Positions 41,235-50,279 are shown, counted from the stretch's first letter. The stretch: 64,000 nt of DNA from Bailinhaonella thermotolerans (GCF_003594875.1 NZ_QZEY01000003.1:620001-684000), one strand, 5' to 3'. Notes: a model not told the origin generated them from the letters alone. Made by a program: numbers and translations.

Positions 41235-41660
41235 GTGGACGTCATCCGGCTTCTGGGGATCCGCGACACGCCGTTGTCGCTCGATGAGGTGTTCGCGGCG
41301 GTCGGGGACCACCACGCGGGCGGGACCACCCTCTTCGTGGGGACCGTCCGGGACCACGATCACGGGAAGAGCGTCACCCGGCTCTCCTACTCGGCGCACC
41401 CCTCGGCGGAGGCCGAGCTGCGGCGGGTGGCGGAGAAGGTGGCCTCCGACTACCCGGTGTCGGCGCTCGCGGCCGTCCACCGCGTGGGCGACCTGGAGCT
41501 GGGCGACCTCGCGGTGATCGTCGCGGTGGCCTGCCCGCACCGGGGGGAGGCGTTCGAGGCGTCGCGGCGGCTGATCGACGATCTCAAGCGCGAGGTGCCG
41601 ATCTGGAAGCACCAGCTCTTCGCCGACGGCTCGGCGGAGTGGGTCGGCGCCTGTGAGTGA
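41235..41660 (+). CDS. moaE: Molybdopterin synthase catalytic subunit MoaE
   Basis: A 141-residue MoaE. Characteristic segments are TLFVGTVRDHDHGK, LSYSAHPSAEAEL, VACPHRGEAFEASRRLIDDLKREVPIWKHQ with the catalytic lysines, and WVGA at the end. MoaE with MoaD inserts the dithiolene sulfurs into precursor Z to make molybdopterin. No moaD or other cofactor gene is nearby. The GTG at 41235 fixes the standard start; the longer open frame is not real. Confidence 0.92.
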   Translation: MDVIRLLGIRDTPLSLDEVFAAVGDHHAGGTTLFVGTVRDHDHGKSVTRLSYSAHPSAEAELRRVAEKVASDYPVSALAAVHRVGDLELGDLAVIVAVACPHRGEAFEASRRLIDDLKREVPIWKHQLFADGSAEWVGACE

Positions 41661-41683
41661 GCGCAGCGCATAGGCTTCGATCC

Positions 41684-42739
41684 ATGTCCCGAAGAGCGCT
41701 GACGCTGATGGTGGCGGCCTTCCTCGTACTGGCCCTGGGGGTCGCCGGCGCGTTCCTGCCCGTGCCGTACGTCGTGCTGCGTCCCGGACCGACCGAGAAC
41801 ACCCTCGGCTCGATCAAGGGCACGCCGCTGATCAGCATCAGCGGCCGGCAGACCTATCCGACCGACGGGAAGCTCACCCTGGTCACCGTGACGTACCAGG
41901 GCGGTCCGGGCAGCCGCGTGGACCTGTTCACGGCGCTGCGGGGCTGGCTCGACTCCAAGGAGGCCGTGGTGCCGGAAGAGACGATCTTCCCGCGCGCCCG
42001 GAGCGTCAAGGAGGTCGAGGACATGAACTTCCGGGAGATGAGCACCTCCCAGCAGACCGCCACCGCCGCGGCGCTCAAGGAGCTCAAGATCCCGATCTCG
42101 ACGGTCGTCAAGGTCTCCTCCACCCAGAAGGGCCGCCCCGCGCACGACGTGCTCAAGCCCGGCGACGAGATCGTGCGGGTGGACGGCCGCCCCGCCGGCG
42201 ACGTGGACGCGATCGCCAAGGCCGTACGCTCGCACAAGCCCGGCGAGCCGGTGCGCTTCCAGGTCAGGCGCGGCGGGAAGACGCAGGACCTCACGCTCGC
42301 CACGGCCAAGGGCGCCAACGGCGAGTCGGTCGTCGGCGTGGTGATGGGCACGGAGTTCAAGTTCCCGTTCGACGTCAAGATCTCCGTCGGCGACGTCGGC
42401 GGGCCCAGCGCCGGGCTGATCTTCTCGCTCGGGATCATCGACAAGCTCACGCCCGGCTCCCTCACCGGCGGGAAGTCGATCGCGGGCACCGGCACGATCG
42501 ACGAGGACGGCAAGGTCGGCCCGATCGGCGGCATCCAGCAGAAGATGGTCGGCGCCCGCCGCGCCGGCGCCACGATCTTCCTCACCCCCGCGGGGAACTG
42601 CGCGGACGCGGTGAAGGCCAAGCCCGACGGGCTCCGCCTGGTGAAGGTGGAAACCCTGCACGACGCGCTGACCTCGGTCGAGTCGCTGCGCGAGGGCGGC
42701 GACGCCCCCTCCTGCCCGGCCGGAAAGTCCGCCCGCTGA
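41684..42739 (+). CDS. Membrane-anchored PDZ-Lon (S16) protease
   Basis: A 351-residue protein with an N-terminal transmembrane segment (LTLMVAAFLVLALGVAGAF), a PDZ domain around residues 140-225 (HDVLKPGDEIVRVDGRPAGD), and a Lon-type S16 domain with catalytic Ser in GGPSAGLIF and Lys in GGIQQKMVGA. Such extracytoplasmic proteases (Rv3194c type) are conserved in actinobacteria, without firm substrates. The ATG at 41684 places the anchor at the very N-terminus. A hairpin after the stop separates it from the UPF0182 gene. Confidence 0.92.
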   Translation: MSRRALTLMVAAFLVLALGVAGAFLPVPYVVLRPGPTENTLGSIKGTPLISISGRQTYPTDGKLTLVTVTYQGGPGSRVDLFTALRGWLDSKEAVVPEETIFPRARSVKEVEDMNFREMSTSQQTATAAALKELKIPISTVVKVSSTQKGRPAHDVLKPGDEIVRVDGRPAGDVDAIAKAVRSHKPGEPVRFQVRRGGKTQDLTLATAKGANGESVVGVVMGTEFKFPFDVKISVGDVGGPSAGLIFSLGIIDKLTPGSLTGGKSIAGTGTIDEDGKVGPIGGIQQKMVGARRAGATIFLTPAGNCADAVKAKPDGLRLVKVETLHDALTSVESLREGGDAPSCPAGKSAR

Positions 42740-42749
42740 CCTCGGGTGA

Positions 42750-42775
42750 GCCCGGCGAGTCGCCCCTCGCCGGGC
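42750..42775 (+). terminator. Hairpin after the PDZ-Lon gene
   Basis: GCCCGGCGAG and CTCGCCGGGC form a 10-bp stem 11 bp after the stop codon. There is no T-run, as is usual for actinomycete terminators. Confidence 0.55.
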
Positions 42776-42938
42776 CCGGCGGGCCCCTGCCGCGAAGCCC
42801 CGGCGCGCCCCTTCGCTGATCACCGCCGGGACGCGCCGCCGATCGCCACGGGCGAATCGGGAACGGCGCGGATCTCCCGAACGTCACTGCGGGTGTAGGT
42901 TTTCAGTCACATACCGTCGCTGATGACGAGGGGGAGGC

Positions 42939-45911
42939 GTGAGCTTCCGGACCCCCGGAGCGGGACGTTCCGCGCGCATGGCGCGGCGCCCGCGTTTGCT
43001 GATTCCCGTGGCGATCGCGCTCGTCGCGGTCGTCGCGCTGTTCTTCGTGTTCGCCGGCATCTGGACCGACTGGCTGTGGTTCGAGTCGGTGAACTTCTCG
43101 TCGGTGTTCTCCACGATGCTGCTGACCCAGGCGACGTTGTTCGTGCTGGGCGCGCTGCTGATGGTGGGGATCGTCGGCGGGAACATGCTGCTGGCCTACC
43201 GGCTGCGGCCCATGTTCGCGATGTCGATGTTCGGCGGCCAGCAGGGCGTCGAACGCTACCGGCTGGCCGTGGACCCGCACCGCAAGCTGATCTTCCTGAT
43301 CGCGATGGGCGTGCTGGCGCTGTTCACCGGCTCGTCCACGAGCGGGCAGTGGAAGACCTGGCTGCAGTTCGTCAACCGCACCCCCTTCGGGGAGAAGGAC
43401 GCGCAGTTCGGGCTGGACGTGTCGTTCTTCGCGTTCACCTACCCGTTCATCCGCCTGGTCCTGGGCTTCCTGTTCGCGGCCGTGGTGCTGGCCGCGATCG
43501 CCGCGACGGTCGTGCACTACCTCTACGGCGGTTTCCGGCTGCAGAGCCCGGGCGGCCTGCGCGCCACCCGCGGCGCCCGCGCCCACCTGGCCGTCCTGCT
43601 GGGCGTCTTCGTGCTGCTCAAGGGCGTGGCCTACTGGGTGGACCGGTACGGCCTGGCGTTCTCCGACCGGGGCTTCGTCGAGGGGCCTTCGTACACCGAC
43701 ATCACGGCGGTCCTGCCGGCCAAGGCGATCCTCGCGAGCATCGCGGTCATCTGCGCGGCGCTGTTCTTCGCGGCGGTCGTACGGCCCGGCGGCATGCTCC
43801 CCGGCGTCGGCTTCGGCCTCCTGGTCCTGTCGGCCATCCTGATCGGTGGCGTCTACCCGGCCCTCGTCGAGCAGTTCCAGGTCAAGCCGAACCAGCAGGG
43901 CAAGGAGGCGCCGTACATCGCCAAGAACATCCAGGCGACCCGCAAGGCGTACGGCGTGGACAAGGCCGAGGTGACCAACTACGACGCCAAGATCACGGCG
44001 TCGTCCCAGGAACTGGCGAACGAGGCCGCGACGATCTCCGGCGTGCGCCTGCTCGACCCGGCCCTGCTCGCGCGGACCTACCAGCAGCTCCAGCAGATCC
44101 GGGGCTTCTACCAGTTCCCCGACCAGCTCGACATCGACCGCTACCCGGACGCCACCGGCGCGATCCGCGACACCGTGGTGGCCGTGCGCGAGATCAGCGG
44201 GCCGCCCGCCCAGCAGGACAACTGGATCAACCGCCACCTGGTCTACACGCACGGATACGGCTTCGTGGCCGCGCCGGGCAACAAGGTGGACCAGTACGGC
44301 CTGCCCGCCTTCGAGGCCGGGGACATGCCGCCGACCGGCGATCTCGTCAAGCAGACGGGCCTGAAGGAGCCGCGCGTCTACTTCGGCGAGAACTCCCCGG
44401 TCTACTCCATCGTGGGCGGGCCCAAGGGTGGCAAGAGCATCGAGCTCGACTACCCCGAGACCGGGGGCAGCGGCCAGCAGAACACCACCTACGCCGGCAA
44501 CGGCGGCGTCCCGATGGGGTCGTTCTTCAACCGGCTGCTGTTCGCCGCCAAGTTCGGCGAGAAGAACCTGCTGCTCTCGGGCGACATCAACGAGAAGTCG
44601 CAGATCCTCTACACCCGCAACCCGCGTGAGCGCATCAACAAGGTCGCGCCGTTCCTGACCCTGGACGGCGACCCGTACCCCGCGATCGTGGGCGGGCGCA
44701 TCGTGTGGATCGTGGACGGTTACACGACCTCCGACGGTTACCCGTACTCCCAGAGTCGCAGCCTGCAGGACGCGACCCGCGACACCGCCACGGAGACCGG
44801 CGGCCTGGCCCGCCAGCCGAGGGACCGGATCAACTACATCCGCAACTCGGTGAAGGCCACCGTGGACGCCTACAACGGCACGGTGACGCTCTACGAGTGG
44901 GGCAAGAAGGACCCGGTCCTGCAGACGTGGATGAAGGCGTTCCCCGGCGTGGTCAAGCCGGAGTCGGCCATCTCGCCGGAGCTGCGCCAGCATCTGCGCT
45001 ACCCGAACGACCTGTTCAAGGTGCAGCGCGACGTGCTGTCGAAGTACCACGTGACCGACCCGGACGCGTTCTACGGCGGGCAGGACTTCTGGAACATCCC
45101 GAACGACCCGACCGAGCGCGGGAACATGCGGCAGCCTCCGTACTACCTGTCGCTCAAGATGCCCGGCGACAGCGCCCCGTCGTTCTCGCTGACCACGGCG
45201 TTCGTGCCGCAGAAGCGCCCGAACATGGCGGCGTTCATGGCGGTCGACGCGACGCCGGGGGCGTCGTACGGCAGGCTGCGGATCCTGCAGCTCCCGGGCA
45301 ACACGGCGATACAGGGACCGGGCCAGGCGCAGAACACGATCAACGCGGACCCGAAGGTGTCCACGGAGCTCAACCTGCTGCGCGGCAGCCCGGGCACGAA
45401 CAGCGCCACCCAGGTGCTGAACGGCAACCTGCTGACGCTCCCCTTCGGCAACGGCCTGCTGTACGTCCAGCCGGTCTACGTCCAGGCGGCGCCGAGGGAG
45501 GGGCAGGAGCCGTACCCGATCCTGAAGAAGGTCGCCCTGATGTTCGGCAACAAGGTCGGCTTCGGCGACACGCTGGGCGACGCGCTCAAGCAGGTCTTCG
45601 GCGACGCGCCGGTCACGCCCGAGGGGGACCGGCCGCCGCCGGGGCAGCAGCAGCCGGGCGAGACGAGCACCCTGACACCGGGTGTCCTCAGCGCCATCGA
45701 GGCCGCCCAGAAGGCGTTCCAGGCCGGTGAGGACGCGCTCGCCAAGAAGGACCTGGCGGGCTACGCCAAGGCCCAGGCCGACCTCAAGGCCGCCCTCAAG
45801 CGGCTGGAGGAGGAGCGCGACAAGGCCAGGACCCCGGCCCCGGCCTCGACCGGCACGCCGGCTCCCACACCGGCGGGCACACCCGCGCCGACACCGTCAC
45901 CGAACGGCTGA
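42939..45911 (+). CDS. UPF0182 family large membrane protein
   Basis: A 990-residue protein with about seven transmembrane helices in the first ~310 residues (for example PVAIALVAVVALFFVFAG and LLGVFVLLKGVAYWVDRYGL) and a large extracytoplasmic domain (YTDITAVLPAK; VYFGENSPVYSIVG; TRNPRERINKVAPFLTLDGDPYP). The C-terminus is an Ala/Lys coiled coil followed by a Pro/Thr-rich tail. It is the counterpart of Rv3193c; the function is unknown. The GTG at 42939 follows GGGGGAGGC. A strong terminator follows. Confidence 0.92.
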   Translation: MSFRTPGAGRSARMARRPRLLIPVAIALVAVVALFFVFAGIWTDWLWFESVNFSSVFSTMLLTQATLFVLGALLMVGIVGGNMLLAYRLRPMFAMSMFGGQQGVERYRLAVDPHRKLIFLIAMGVLALFTGSSTSGQWKTWLQFVNRTPFGEKDAQFGLDVSFFAFTYPFIRLVLGFLFAAVVLAAIAATVVHYLYGGFRLQSPGGLRATRGARAHLAVLLGVFVLLKGVAYWVDRYGLAFSDRGFVEGPSYTDITAVLPAKAILASIAVICAALFFAAVVRPGGMLPGVGFGLLVLSAILIGGVYPALVEQFQVKPNQQGKEAPYIAKNIQATRKAYGVDKAEVTNYDAKITASSQELANEAATISGVRLLDPALLARTYQQLQQIRGFYQFPDQLDIDRYPDATGAIRDTVVAVREISGPPAQQDNWINRHLVYTHGYGFVAAPGNKVDQYGLPAFEAGDMPPTGDLVKQTGLKEPRVYFGENSPVYSIVGGPKGGKSIELDYPETGGSGQQNTTYAGNGGVPMGSFFNRLLFAAKFGEKNLLLSGDINEKSQILYTRNPRERINKVAPFLTLDGDPYPAIVGGRIVWIVDGYTTSDGYPYSQSRSLQDATRDTATETGGLARQPRDRINYIRNSVKATVDAYNGTVTLYEWGKKDPVLQTWMKAFPGVVKPESAISPELRQHLRYPNDLFKVQRDVLSKYHVTDPDAFYGGQDFWNIPNDPTERGNMRQPPYYLSLKMPGDSAPSFSLTTAFVPQKRPNMAAFMAVDATPGASYGRLRILQLPGNTAIQGPGQAQNTINADPKVSTELNLLRGSPGTNSATQVLNGNLLTLPFGNGLLYVQPVYVQAAPREGQEPYPILKKVALMFGNKVGFGDTLGDALKQVFGDAPVTPEGDRPPPGQQQPGETSTLTPGVLSAIEAAQKAFQAGEDALAKKDLAGYAKAQADLKAALKRLEEERDKARTPAPASTGTPAPTPAGTPAPTPSPNG

Positions 45912-45926
45912 CGCGCCGATCACCGT

Positions 45927-45962
45927 GAAAGCCCGCGCCCGTGAATTCGGGCGCGGGCTTTC
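45927..45962 (+). terminator. Terminator of the UPF0182 gene
   Basis: GAAAGCCCGCGCCCG and CGGGCGCGGGCTTTC form a perfect 15-bp stem with a TGAATT loop 15 bp after the stop. The TTT lies within the stem. Confidence 0.88.
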
Positions 45963-45982
45963 GCGTGGCGCGGGTAACCGAT

Positions 45983-46011
45983 TTGCCACCGGGTCCGGCC
46001 CCGGATAGTGT
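45983..46011 (+). promoter_or_regulatory. Promoter of the plus-strand initiator tRNA gene
   Basis: TTGCCA (45983-45988) and TAGTGT (46006-46011) are 17 bp apart and lie 15 bp before the tRNA, a plausible primary-sigma promoter. Confidence 0.65.
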
Positions 46012-46026
46012 TTAGACACACACCGA

Positions 46027-46103
46027 CGCGGGGTGGAGCAGTTCGGTAGCTCGCTGGGCTCATAACCCAGAGGTCGCAGGTTCAAATCCTGCCCCCGCTA
46101 CCA
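46027..46103 (+). tRNA. Initiator tRNA-Met (CAU), copy 1
   Basis: The cloverleaf is complete: acceptor CGCGGGG/CCCCGCT, D-stem GAGC/GCTC, anticodon stem CTGGG/CCCAG with anticodon CAT, T-arm GCAGG-TTCAAAT-CCTGC, and encoded CCA. The three consecutive G:C pairs in the anticodon stem and the unpaired C1:U72 mark it as initiator; the C1:U72 mismatch is as reported for mycobacterial initiator tRNA. Confidence 0.95.
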
Positions 46104-46108
46104 CGTCG

Positions 46109-46138
46109 AAGGCCCTCCGGGATCTCCCGGAGGGCCTT
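46109..46138 (+). terminator. Terminator of initiator tRNA copy 1
   Basis: AAGGCCCTCCGGGA and TCCCGGAGGGCCTT pair perfectly six bases after the tRNA, ending in TTTC. Confidence 0.88.
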
Positions 46139-46269
46139 TCGCATGCCGCCTGCCCGGTGCTTCCCCTATGTACGGATATCGCGCTGATTTCCGGAGGATT
46201 CCGCGCGAGGCCGGATTCTCCACCGCGGACCCGTTACATTCGCCCGCATGCCCCACCGAGACCCCCGCG

Positions 46270-46524
46270 ATGCGGGATCCCCTCCACCGGCCCAGGCCCC
46301 CAGAGCCCGTGGAGGCCGTGGTGTGGTTCGTGCCGGTGGTGGCGTGGGAGGCGGCTCGGGGTCGTTGGCGGGGGGTTGTCCGGGGCTGGTGGGGCTGTTT
46401 CCGGTCGTCGGGGCCGACCGTCATCCGGGCGGGGCCGACCTCGCTCTTCTGGGGCGGGGGAATCTCATGGAGTGGTGCGGCCTGTCCTACCGGGCCGACG
46501 CGGCGGCCTGGGACGCGGACGTGA
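46270..46524 (+). CDS. Doubtful small ORF between the tRNA copies
   Basis: An 84-codon frame from ATG 46270 has moderate third-position GC and a Trp-rich product (VVWFVPVVAWEAARGRW). A second frame, 46248-46616, overlaps it and ends in an acidic stretch. Neither has a clear ribosome site or a family I recognise. Real coding is unproven; the rest of the 46143-46625 interval shows nothing else. Confidence 0.2.
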   Translation: MRDPLHRPRPPEPVEAVVWFVPVVAWEAARGRWRGVVRGWWGCFRSSGPTVIRAGPTSLFWGGGISWSGAACPTGPTRRPGTRT

Positions 46525-46629
46525 CCGAGGGGACGGCCGAGGACGAGGAGCCGGAGGAGGATCGGCCTCGGGTCCGGCTCAACGGGAACTGGGCCGTGAC
46601 CTGCCGGCGCTTCTGATCCGGGAACGCGA

Positions 46630-46659
46630 AAGGCCCTCCGGGAGATCCCGGAGGGCCTT
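46630..46659 (-). terminator. Terminator of initiator tRNA copy 2
   Basis: This is the same hairpin as after copy 1, in inverse orientation, directly downstream of the minus-strand tRNA. Confidence 0.88.
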
Positions 46660-46664
46660 CGACG

Positions 46665-46741
46665 TGGTAGCGGGGGCAGGATTTGAACCTGCGACCTCTG
46701 GGTTATGAGCCCAGCGAGCTACCGAACTGCTCCACCCCGCG
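46665..46741 (-). tRNA. Initiator tRNA-Met (CAU), copy 2
   Basis: Sequence appears identical to copy 1, including CCA and the C1:U72 mismatch, on the opposite strand. Its upstream region differs: TAGAGT could serve as -10, but no good -35 is seen, so it may be expressed more weakly. Confidence 0.94.
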
Positions 46742-46983
46742 TCGGTGTGTTCCACAACTCTACCGTCGATCTCGACCGTTCGCGCCACGACGCGCGCTCG
46801 GCCCGCCGTACGGCGCCCCGAGCCCGGCGCGGGCCGTACGCCTGCCCGGGTGAGGCGTACGGCCCGCCCCGGCATGAGCCGTACGGCGGGGCGGGAGCGT
46901 GCCGCGCGGGGGTGGTTCCGGTACGGCGTCCCGCGGGCGCAGGGCAGGACGCCGTACCGGCGATGGGGAGGCGGACGGGCGGA

Positions 46984-47625
46984 TCAGGGGATGCGCAGGA
47001 CGAAGTCGAACTGCGCGGTCCGGCCCGTGGGGGTGGACTGGACCGACATCAGGAGCGCGGGGTTGTAGTAGGCGTCGCTGGCGTTGCGCGGCTCACCGGG
47101 GAAGTAGAGCTGGGTGGTGAGGATGGGGCGGCCGGGGGCCTGGACCTTGACGTGGATGTGCCGGGTGCGGCCCGGGTAGAGGCCGGGGACGATCGTCTGC
47201 AGCGTGAACGAGCCCGTGGCGGTCGTGAACTGGTGGCCGCGCAGCCGGTAGCCGACGTTGTCGTACCGGCCGTACGCGTCGGCCTGCCAGAAGTCCAGCA
47301 GCGCGTTCGCGACCGGGGCGCAGGACATCGTGTAGACGACGCCGGTGAGCGTGAGGCGCGTGCCGGTGACGCCGGCCGTGATGAGGTTCGTGCGGCGGGG
47401 CGAGTTCGGCTTGAAGTAGGGGCCCTCGATCTGCGCCGGCGTCGGGTCGTCGCCGTCGTCGCAGCTCGGCGTGGGCGTCAGGGCGGGCTCGGCCGCCGCC
47501 GCGCCGCCGGAGAGCACGACGGGCGTGGCCAGGGCGCCCAGGCCGACGGTCGTCATGAACTGCTTGCGGCTTATGCCGCCCTCGGTGGGCTCGGCGGGCT
47601 CGGGGGAAGGGACGCGGTCGTCCAT
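46984..47625 (-). CDS. Secreted intradiol ring-cleavage dioxygenase-like protein
   Basis: A 213-residue intradiol dioxygenase domain: EGPYFKP, VYTMSCAPVANALLDFWQADAYGRYDNVGY, and YPGRTRHIHVKV. The Tyr (in GRYDNVGY and GLYPGRTRH) and two His residues of RTRHIHVKV are the expected Fe(III) ligands. The N-terminus SRKQFMTTVGLGALATPVVLSGGAAAAEP looks like a Tat-type export signal with an RK instead of RR pair, so the protein should be folded and exported. It may act on external catechols or aromatics. It is divergent from an AraC regulator (186-bp gap). Confidence 0.87.
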   Translation of the reverse strand: MDDRVPSPEPAEPTEGGISRKQFMTTVGLGALATPVVLSGGAAAAEPALTPTPSCDDGDDPTPAQIEGPYFKPNSPRRTNLITAGVTGTRLTLTGVVYTMSCAPVANALLDFWQADAYGRYDNVGYRLRGHQFTTATGSFTLQTIVPGLYPGRTRHIHVKVQAPGRPILTTQLYFPGEPRNASDAYYNPALLMSVQSTPTGRTAQFDFVLRIP

Positions 47626-47811
47626 CTGCGAACTCCTCGGGGGACGGGCGGGCGGGGGTGGGCCCGCCGGAGGATGTCGGTTCCACCTGTATAGCGATGG
47701 CTGACAGGCCCGGGTTGACTACGCCTGCCGTGGTGTTGTCCACTCGTGCCATTCCGGCGTCAGGCGAGGAACGCGGGGCTCGCCGCCCCATGTCCGCCCA
47801 CAGGAGGCGCC

Positions 47812-48735
47812 ATGCGGGTCGACACGACCCTCCTCCCCCCTCGTGACCAGGCCGACCGCTGGCGTGCGGCGGTCGCGGCGGCGTTCGGCCCGCTGGAGGT
47901 GCGCCCGCTGGACGGGCCCGGCTTCCCGGGCGCGCTGGTCGGCCGCGCGCTCGGCCCGGTGACCGTGAGCGAGGTCCGCGCCCCGGCCCACGAGGTACGG
48001 CGGGCCGCCCGCCACACCGGGCGCGGGCAGGGGGAGTACTACAAGCTGGGCCTGATGCTGGAGGGCTCGTGCGCCCTGGAGCAGTCGGGCCGGTACGTCG
48101 TCGCGCGGCCGGGGGACGTGGTGATCTACGACGTGGCCCGGCCCGTGGAGATCACCTTCGAGGCGCACCGGCTGCTCACGGTCATGGTCCCGCACGGCGT
48201 GCTCCCGCTGCCCGCCGGCCGCGTCGCCGAGCTGACCGGGACCCTGCTCCCCGGCCCCGGTTCCGGCCGGCCGGTGGCGGCCTTCCTGCGTTCCCTGGCC
48301 GAGGACCCCGCCGCGCTGGACGGCCCGGCCGCGCACCACCTGGGCGAGGCCGTGCTCAGCCTGGTCACCGGCGCGATCGCCGAGCGCACCGGCGCCCCGC
48401 AGGCGCCGTGCCCCGGGCCGCCGTTCCCGGTGATCGAGTCCTGGATCGAGGACCACCTCGGCGATCCCGCGCTGACCCCCGCCGTGGTGGCCCGCGCCCA
48501 CCACATCTCGGTCCGCCAGCTCTACCGGGTCTTCCAGGCCCAGGGGCGCACCGTCGCCGCCCACATCCGCTCCCGCCGCCTGGAGCGCTGCCGCCGCGAC
48601 CTGCTCACCCGCCCGGACCCGGTGGCCGTCATCGCGGCGCGCTGGTGCTTCCCCGACCCGGCGGGCTTCAGCCGCGCCTTCCGCCGCGCCTACGGGCTGT
48701 CCCCGGCCGCCTACCGCGCCACCGCCGGACGCTGA
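47812..48735 (+). CDS. AraC-family transcriptional regulator
   Basis: A 307-residue AraC regulator. The N-terminal half is a cupin-like AraC-binding domain (GEYYKLGLMLEGSCALEQSGRY; ARPGDVVIYDVARPVEI), and the last ~100 residues are a double helix-turn-helix (ARAHHISVRQLYRVFQAQGRTVAAHIRSRRLERC; CFPDPAGFSRAFRRAYGLSPAAYR). AGGAGG four bases before the ATG at 47812 fixes the start. It is likely to control the divergent dioxygenase; this is inferred from position. Confidence 0.92.
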   Translation: MRVDTTLLPPRDQADRWRAAVAAAFGPLEVRPLDGPGFPGALVGRALGPVTVSEVRAPAHEVRRAARHTGRGQGEYYKLGLMLEGSCALEQSGRYVVARPGDVVIYDVARPVEITFEAHRLLTVMVPHGVLPLPAGRVAELTGTLLPGPGSGRPVAAFLRSLAEDPAALDGPAAHHLGEAVLSLVTGAIAERTGAPQAPCPGPPFPVIESWIEDHLGDPALTPAVVARAHHISVRQLYRVFQAQGRTVAAHIRSRRLERCRRDLLTRPDPVAVIAARWCFPDPAGFSRAFRRAYGLSPAAYRATAGR

Positions 48736-48944
48736 CCCGCCCCAGACCCGGCTGATCCGCCCCCGCCCCGCCCCCGCCCCGCCCCCGCCCCGCCCCGCCC
48801 TGCTGGCCCGCCCCCTGCCCGCCTTACGTGGCCGGAGGGGGCCGGCGGGAGCCGTACGGCGCGGGCGGGGGAACCGGGGGAGGGTGAGGGCCGTTCTACG
48901 GGGCACGGGGCCCGGACGGGGCTCTCAGGGCAGGGAGGCGGGTC

Positions 48945-49616
48945 ATGCGGGGATCGTTCTTCGGGAATCTCGACCAGGCCGGGTCGCCCGGGGGCTTCGC
49001 GCTGGCGAACTCCAAGATGGCGCGGATCCGGCTGAACGGCACGGAGGTGATGGCGCGGCAGGGGTCGATGGTCGCCTATCAGGGGGAGATGGACTTCGCC
49101 TACCAGGGGGCCGGGGGGATCGGGAAGTTCCTGAAGAAGGCGATGACCGGGGAGGGCGCCCCGCTGATGCGGGTGAGCGGGCACGGCGACCTGTACGTCG
49201 CGGACAACGCCGACGACGTGCACCTGTTCTACCTGGAGAACGAGGCGCTGACGGTGAACGGGCGCAACCTGCTGGCGTTCGACGCGGGGCTCTCCTGGGA
49301 CATCCAGCGGGTGCAGGGCGCGGGGATGGCCACCAGCGGCCTGTTCAACACGACGCTGCGGGGTTCGGGCTGGGTCGCGGTGACCGCGCACGGGGCGCCG
49401 GTGCTGCTCGACGCGGGAGCGGCCCCCACCTTCGCCGACGCGCAGTCCGCCGTCTGCTGGAGCGCCGACCTCAAGGTCGGGGTGCATCGGACGGTGAAGT
49501 TGTCGGCGCTGGTGGGCCGGGGGAGCGGGGAGGCGTTCCAGCTCGCGTTCCAGGGCCGGGGCTTCGTGCTCGTCCAGGCCAGCGAGGGCCGGCCGGTCCC
49601 GCAGGCGCAGGGCTGA
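48945..49616 (+). CDS. AIM24 family protein
   Basis: A 223-residue beta-rich protein of the AIM24/YpuA type (VMARQGSMVAYQGEMDFAYQG; FYLENEALTVNGRNLLAF; AFQGRGFVLVQASEG). Its molecular role is unknown in bacteria. The ATG at 48945 is 4 bases after GGGAGGC-like sequence (GGCGGGTC). Its last codons and stop lie inside a ~20-bp tandem repeat that continues downstream. Confidence 0.85.
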   Translation: MRGSFFGNLDQAGSPGGFALANSKMARIRLNGTEVMARQGSMVAYQGEMDFAYQGAGGIGKFLKKAMTGEGAPLMRVSGHGDLYVADNADDVHLFYLENEALTVNGRNLLAFDAGLSWDIQRVQGAGMATSGLFNTTLRGSGWVAVTAHGAPVLLDAGAAPTFADAQSAVCWSADLKVGVHRTVKLSALVGRGSGEAFQLAFQGRGFVLVQASEGRPVPQAQG

Positions 49617-49700
49617 CCCCGCGGGCGCAGGGCTGACACCCTGTGGCGCAGGGCTGACACCCGGGGGCGCAGGGCTGACACCCGGGGGCGCGGAGCCGAC
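49605..49700. repeat. 20-21-bp tandem repeat including the AIM24 stop codon
   Basis: GCGCAGGGCTGAC recurs at 49605, 49625, 49646 and 49667, with a degenerate fifth copy at 49688. The first copy contains the gene's stop codon TGA, so the repeat grew outward from the gene end. Confidence 0.93.
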
Positions 49701-49750
49701 CCCGCCGGTATCGGTTGACCGAATCCCCGGGGTTCGGATAGCAAGGCGGA

Positions 49751-50269
49751 ATGACCAAGATGCGTGATTTCGAGCCCGGGGACGCCGCCGCCATCGCCTC
49801 CTGGGTCAGGGACGCCCATGAGATGGTGCTCTGGTCCGGGAAGTGCGGCTTCACCTGGCCCCTCGACGGCGGTCAGATCCTGCGGTTCTACGAGCGCGAC
49901 TCCCGCCGCGCCTGGACCCTGACCTGCGACGGCGGCGAGCCCGTGGGCCACATCACGCTGCGGACCGACACCCCCGGGTGGACCGGCCGCGTCGGGCTGG
50001 TCATCGTGGACCCGGCCGAGCGCGGGAAGGGGCACGCCGAGGCGATGGTGCGGCACGTCGTGGACCACGCCTTCGGGGAGCTCGGCTTGCACCGCGTCGA
50101 ACTCGGCGTGTACGTCCAGAACGCGGGCGCGATCCGGGTGTACGAACGCCTCGGGTTCGTCCGGGAGGGCCTGGCGCGCGAGGTGGCGCACGCGGGCGGC
50201 GAGTGGTGGTCGGCGTACGAGATGAGCGTCCTGGCCGGCGAGTGGAAGTCCCCGGCGGCGGGGCGGTAG
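49751..50269 (+). CDS. GNAT-family N-acetyltransferase
   Basis: A 172-residue RimJ/RimL-like acetyltransferase: MRDFEPGDAAAIASWV start, GHITLRTDTPGWTGRVGLVIVDPAERGKGHAEAM (acetyl-CoA loop R-G-K-G-H), and RVYERLGFVREGLARE. The substrate is unknown. It ends 11 bp before the Trp leader peptide of the next gene. Confidence 0.9.
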   Translation: MTKMRDFEPGDAAAIASWVRDAHEMVLWSGKCGFTWPLDGGQILRFYERDSRRAWTLTCDGGEPVGHITLRTDTPGWTGRVGLVIVDPAERGKGHAEAMVRHVVDHAFGELGLHRVELGVYVQNAGAIRVYERLGFVREGLAREVAHAGGEWWSAYEMSVLAGEWKSPAAGR

Positions 50270-50279
50270 CCTGGCGCCG

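Larger units (their letters stand above)
46018..46750. repeat. 125-bp inverted repeat, each arm one initiator tRNA plus terminator
   Basis: Bases 46018-46142 and 46626-46750 appear identical in opposite orientation, as far as I can align them by eye. Each arm covers a short leader, the 77-nt tRNA and its terminator, but not the promoter. The 483-bp centre is unrelated. The two genes are transcribed towards each other. Confidence 0.93.

Noticed and set aside
46665-46741. tRNA pseudogene
   Set aside because: The minus-strand copy appears identical to the plus-strand tRNA, keeps CCA and a terminator, so it is a full gene.
48759-48805. G-quadruplex regulatory element (CCCCGCCCCCGCCCCGCC run)
   Set aside because: The C-rich run could fold on the minus strand, but it is a simple repeat after the AraC stop and I see no gene whose expression it would clearly affect.
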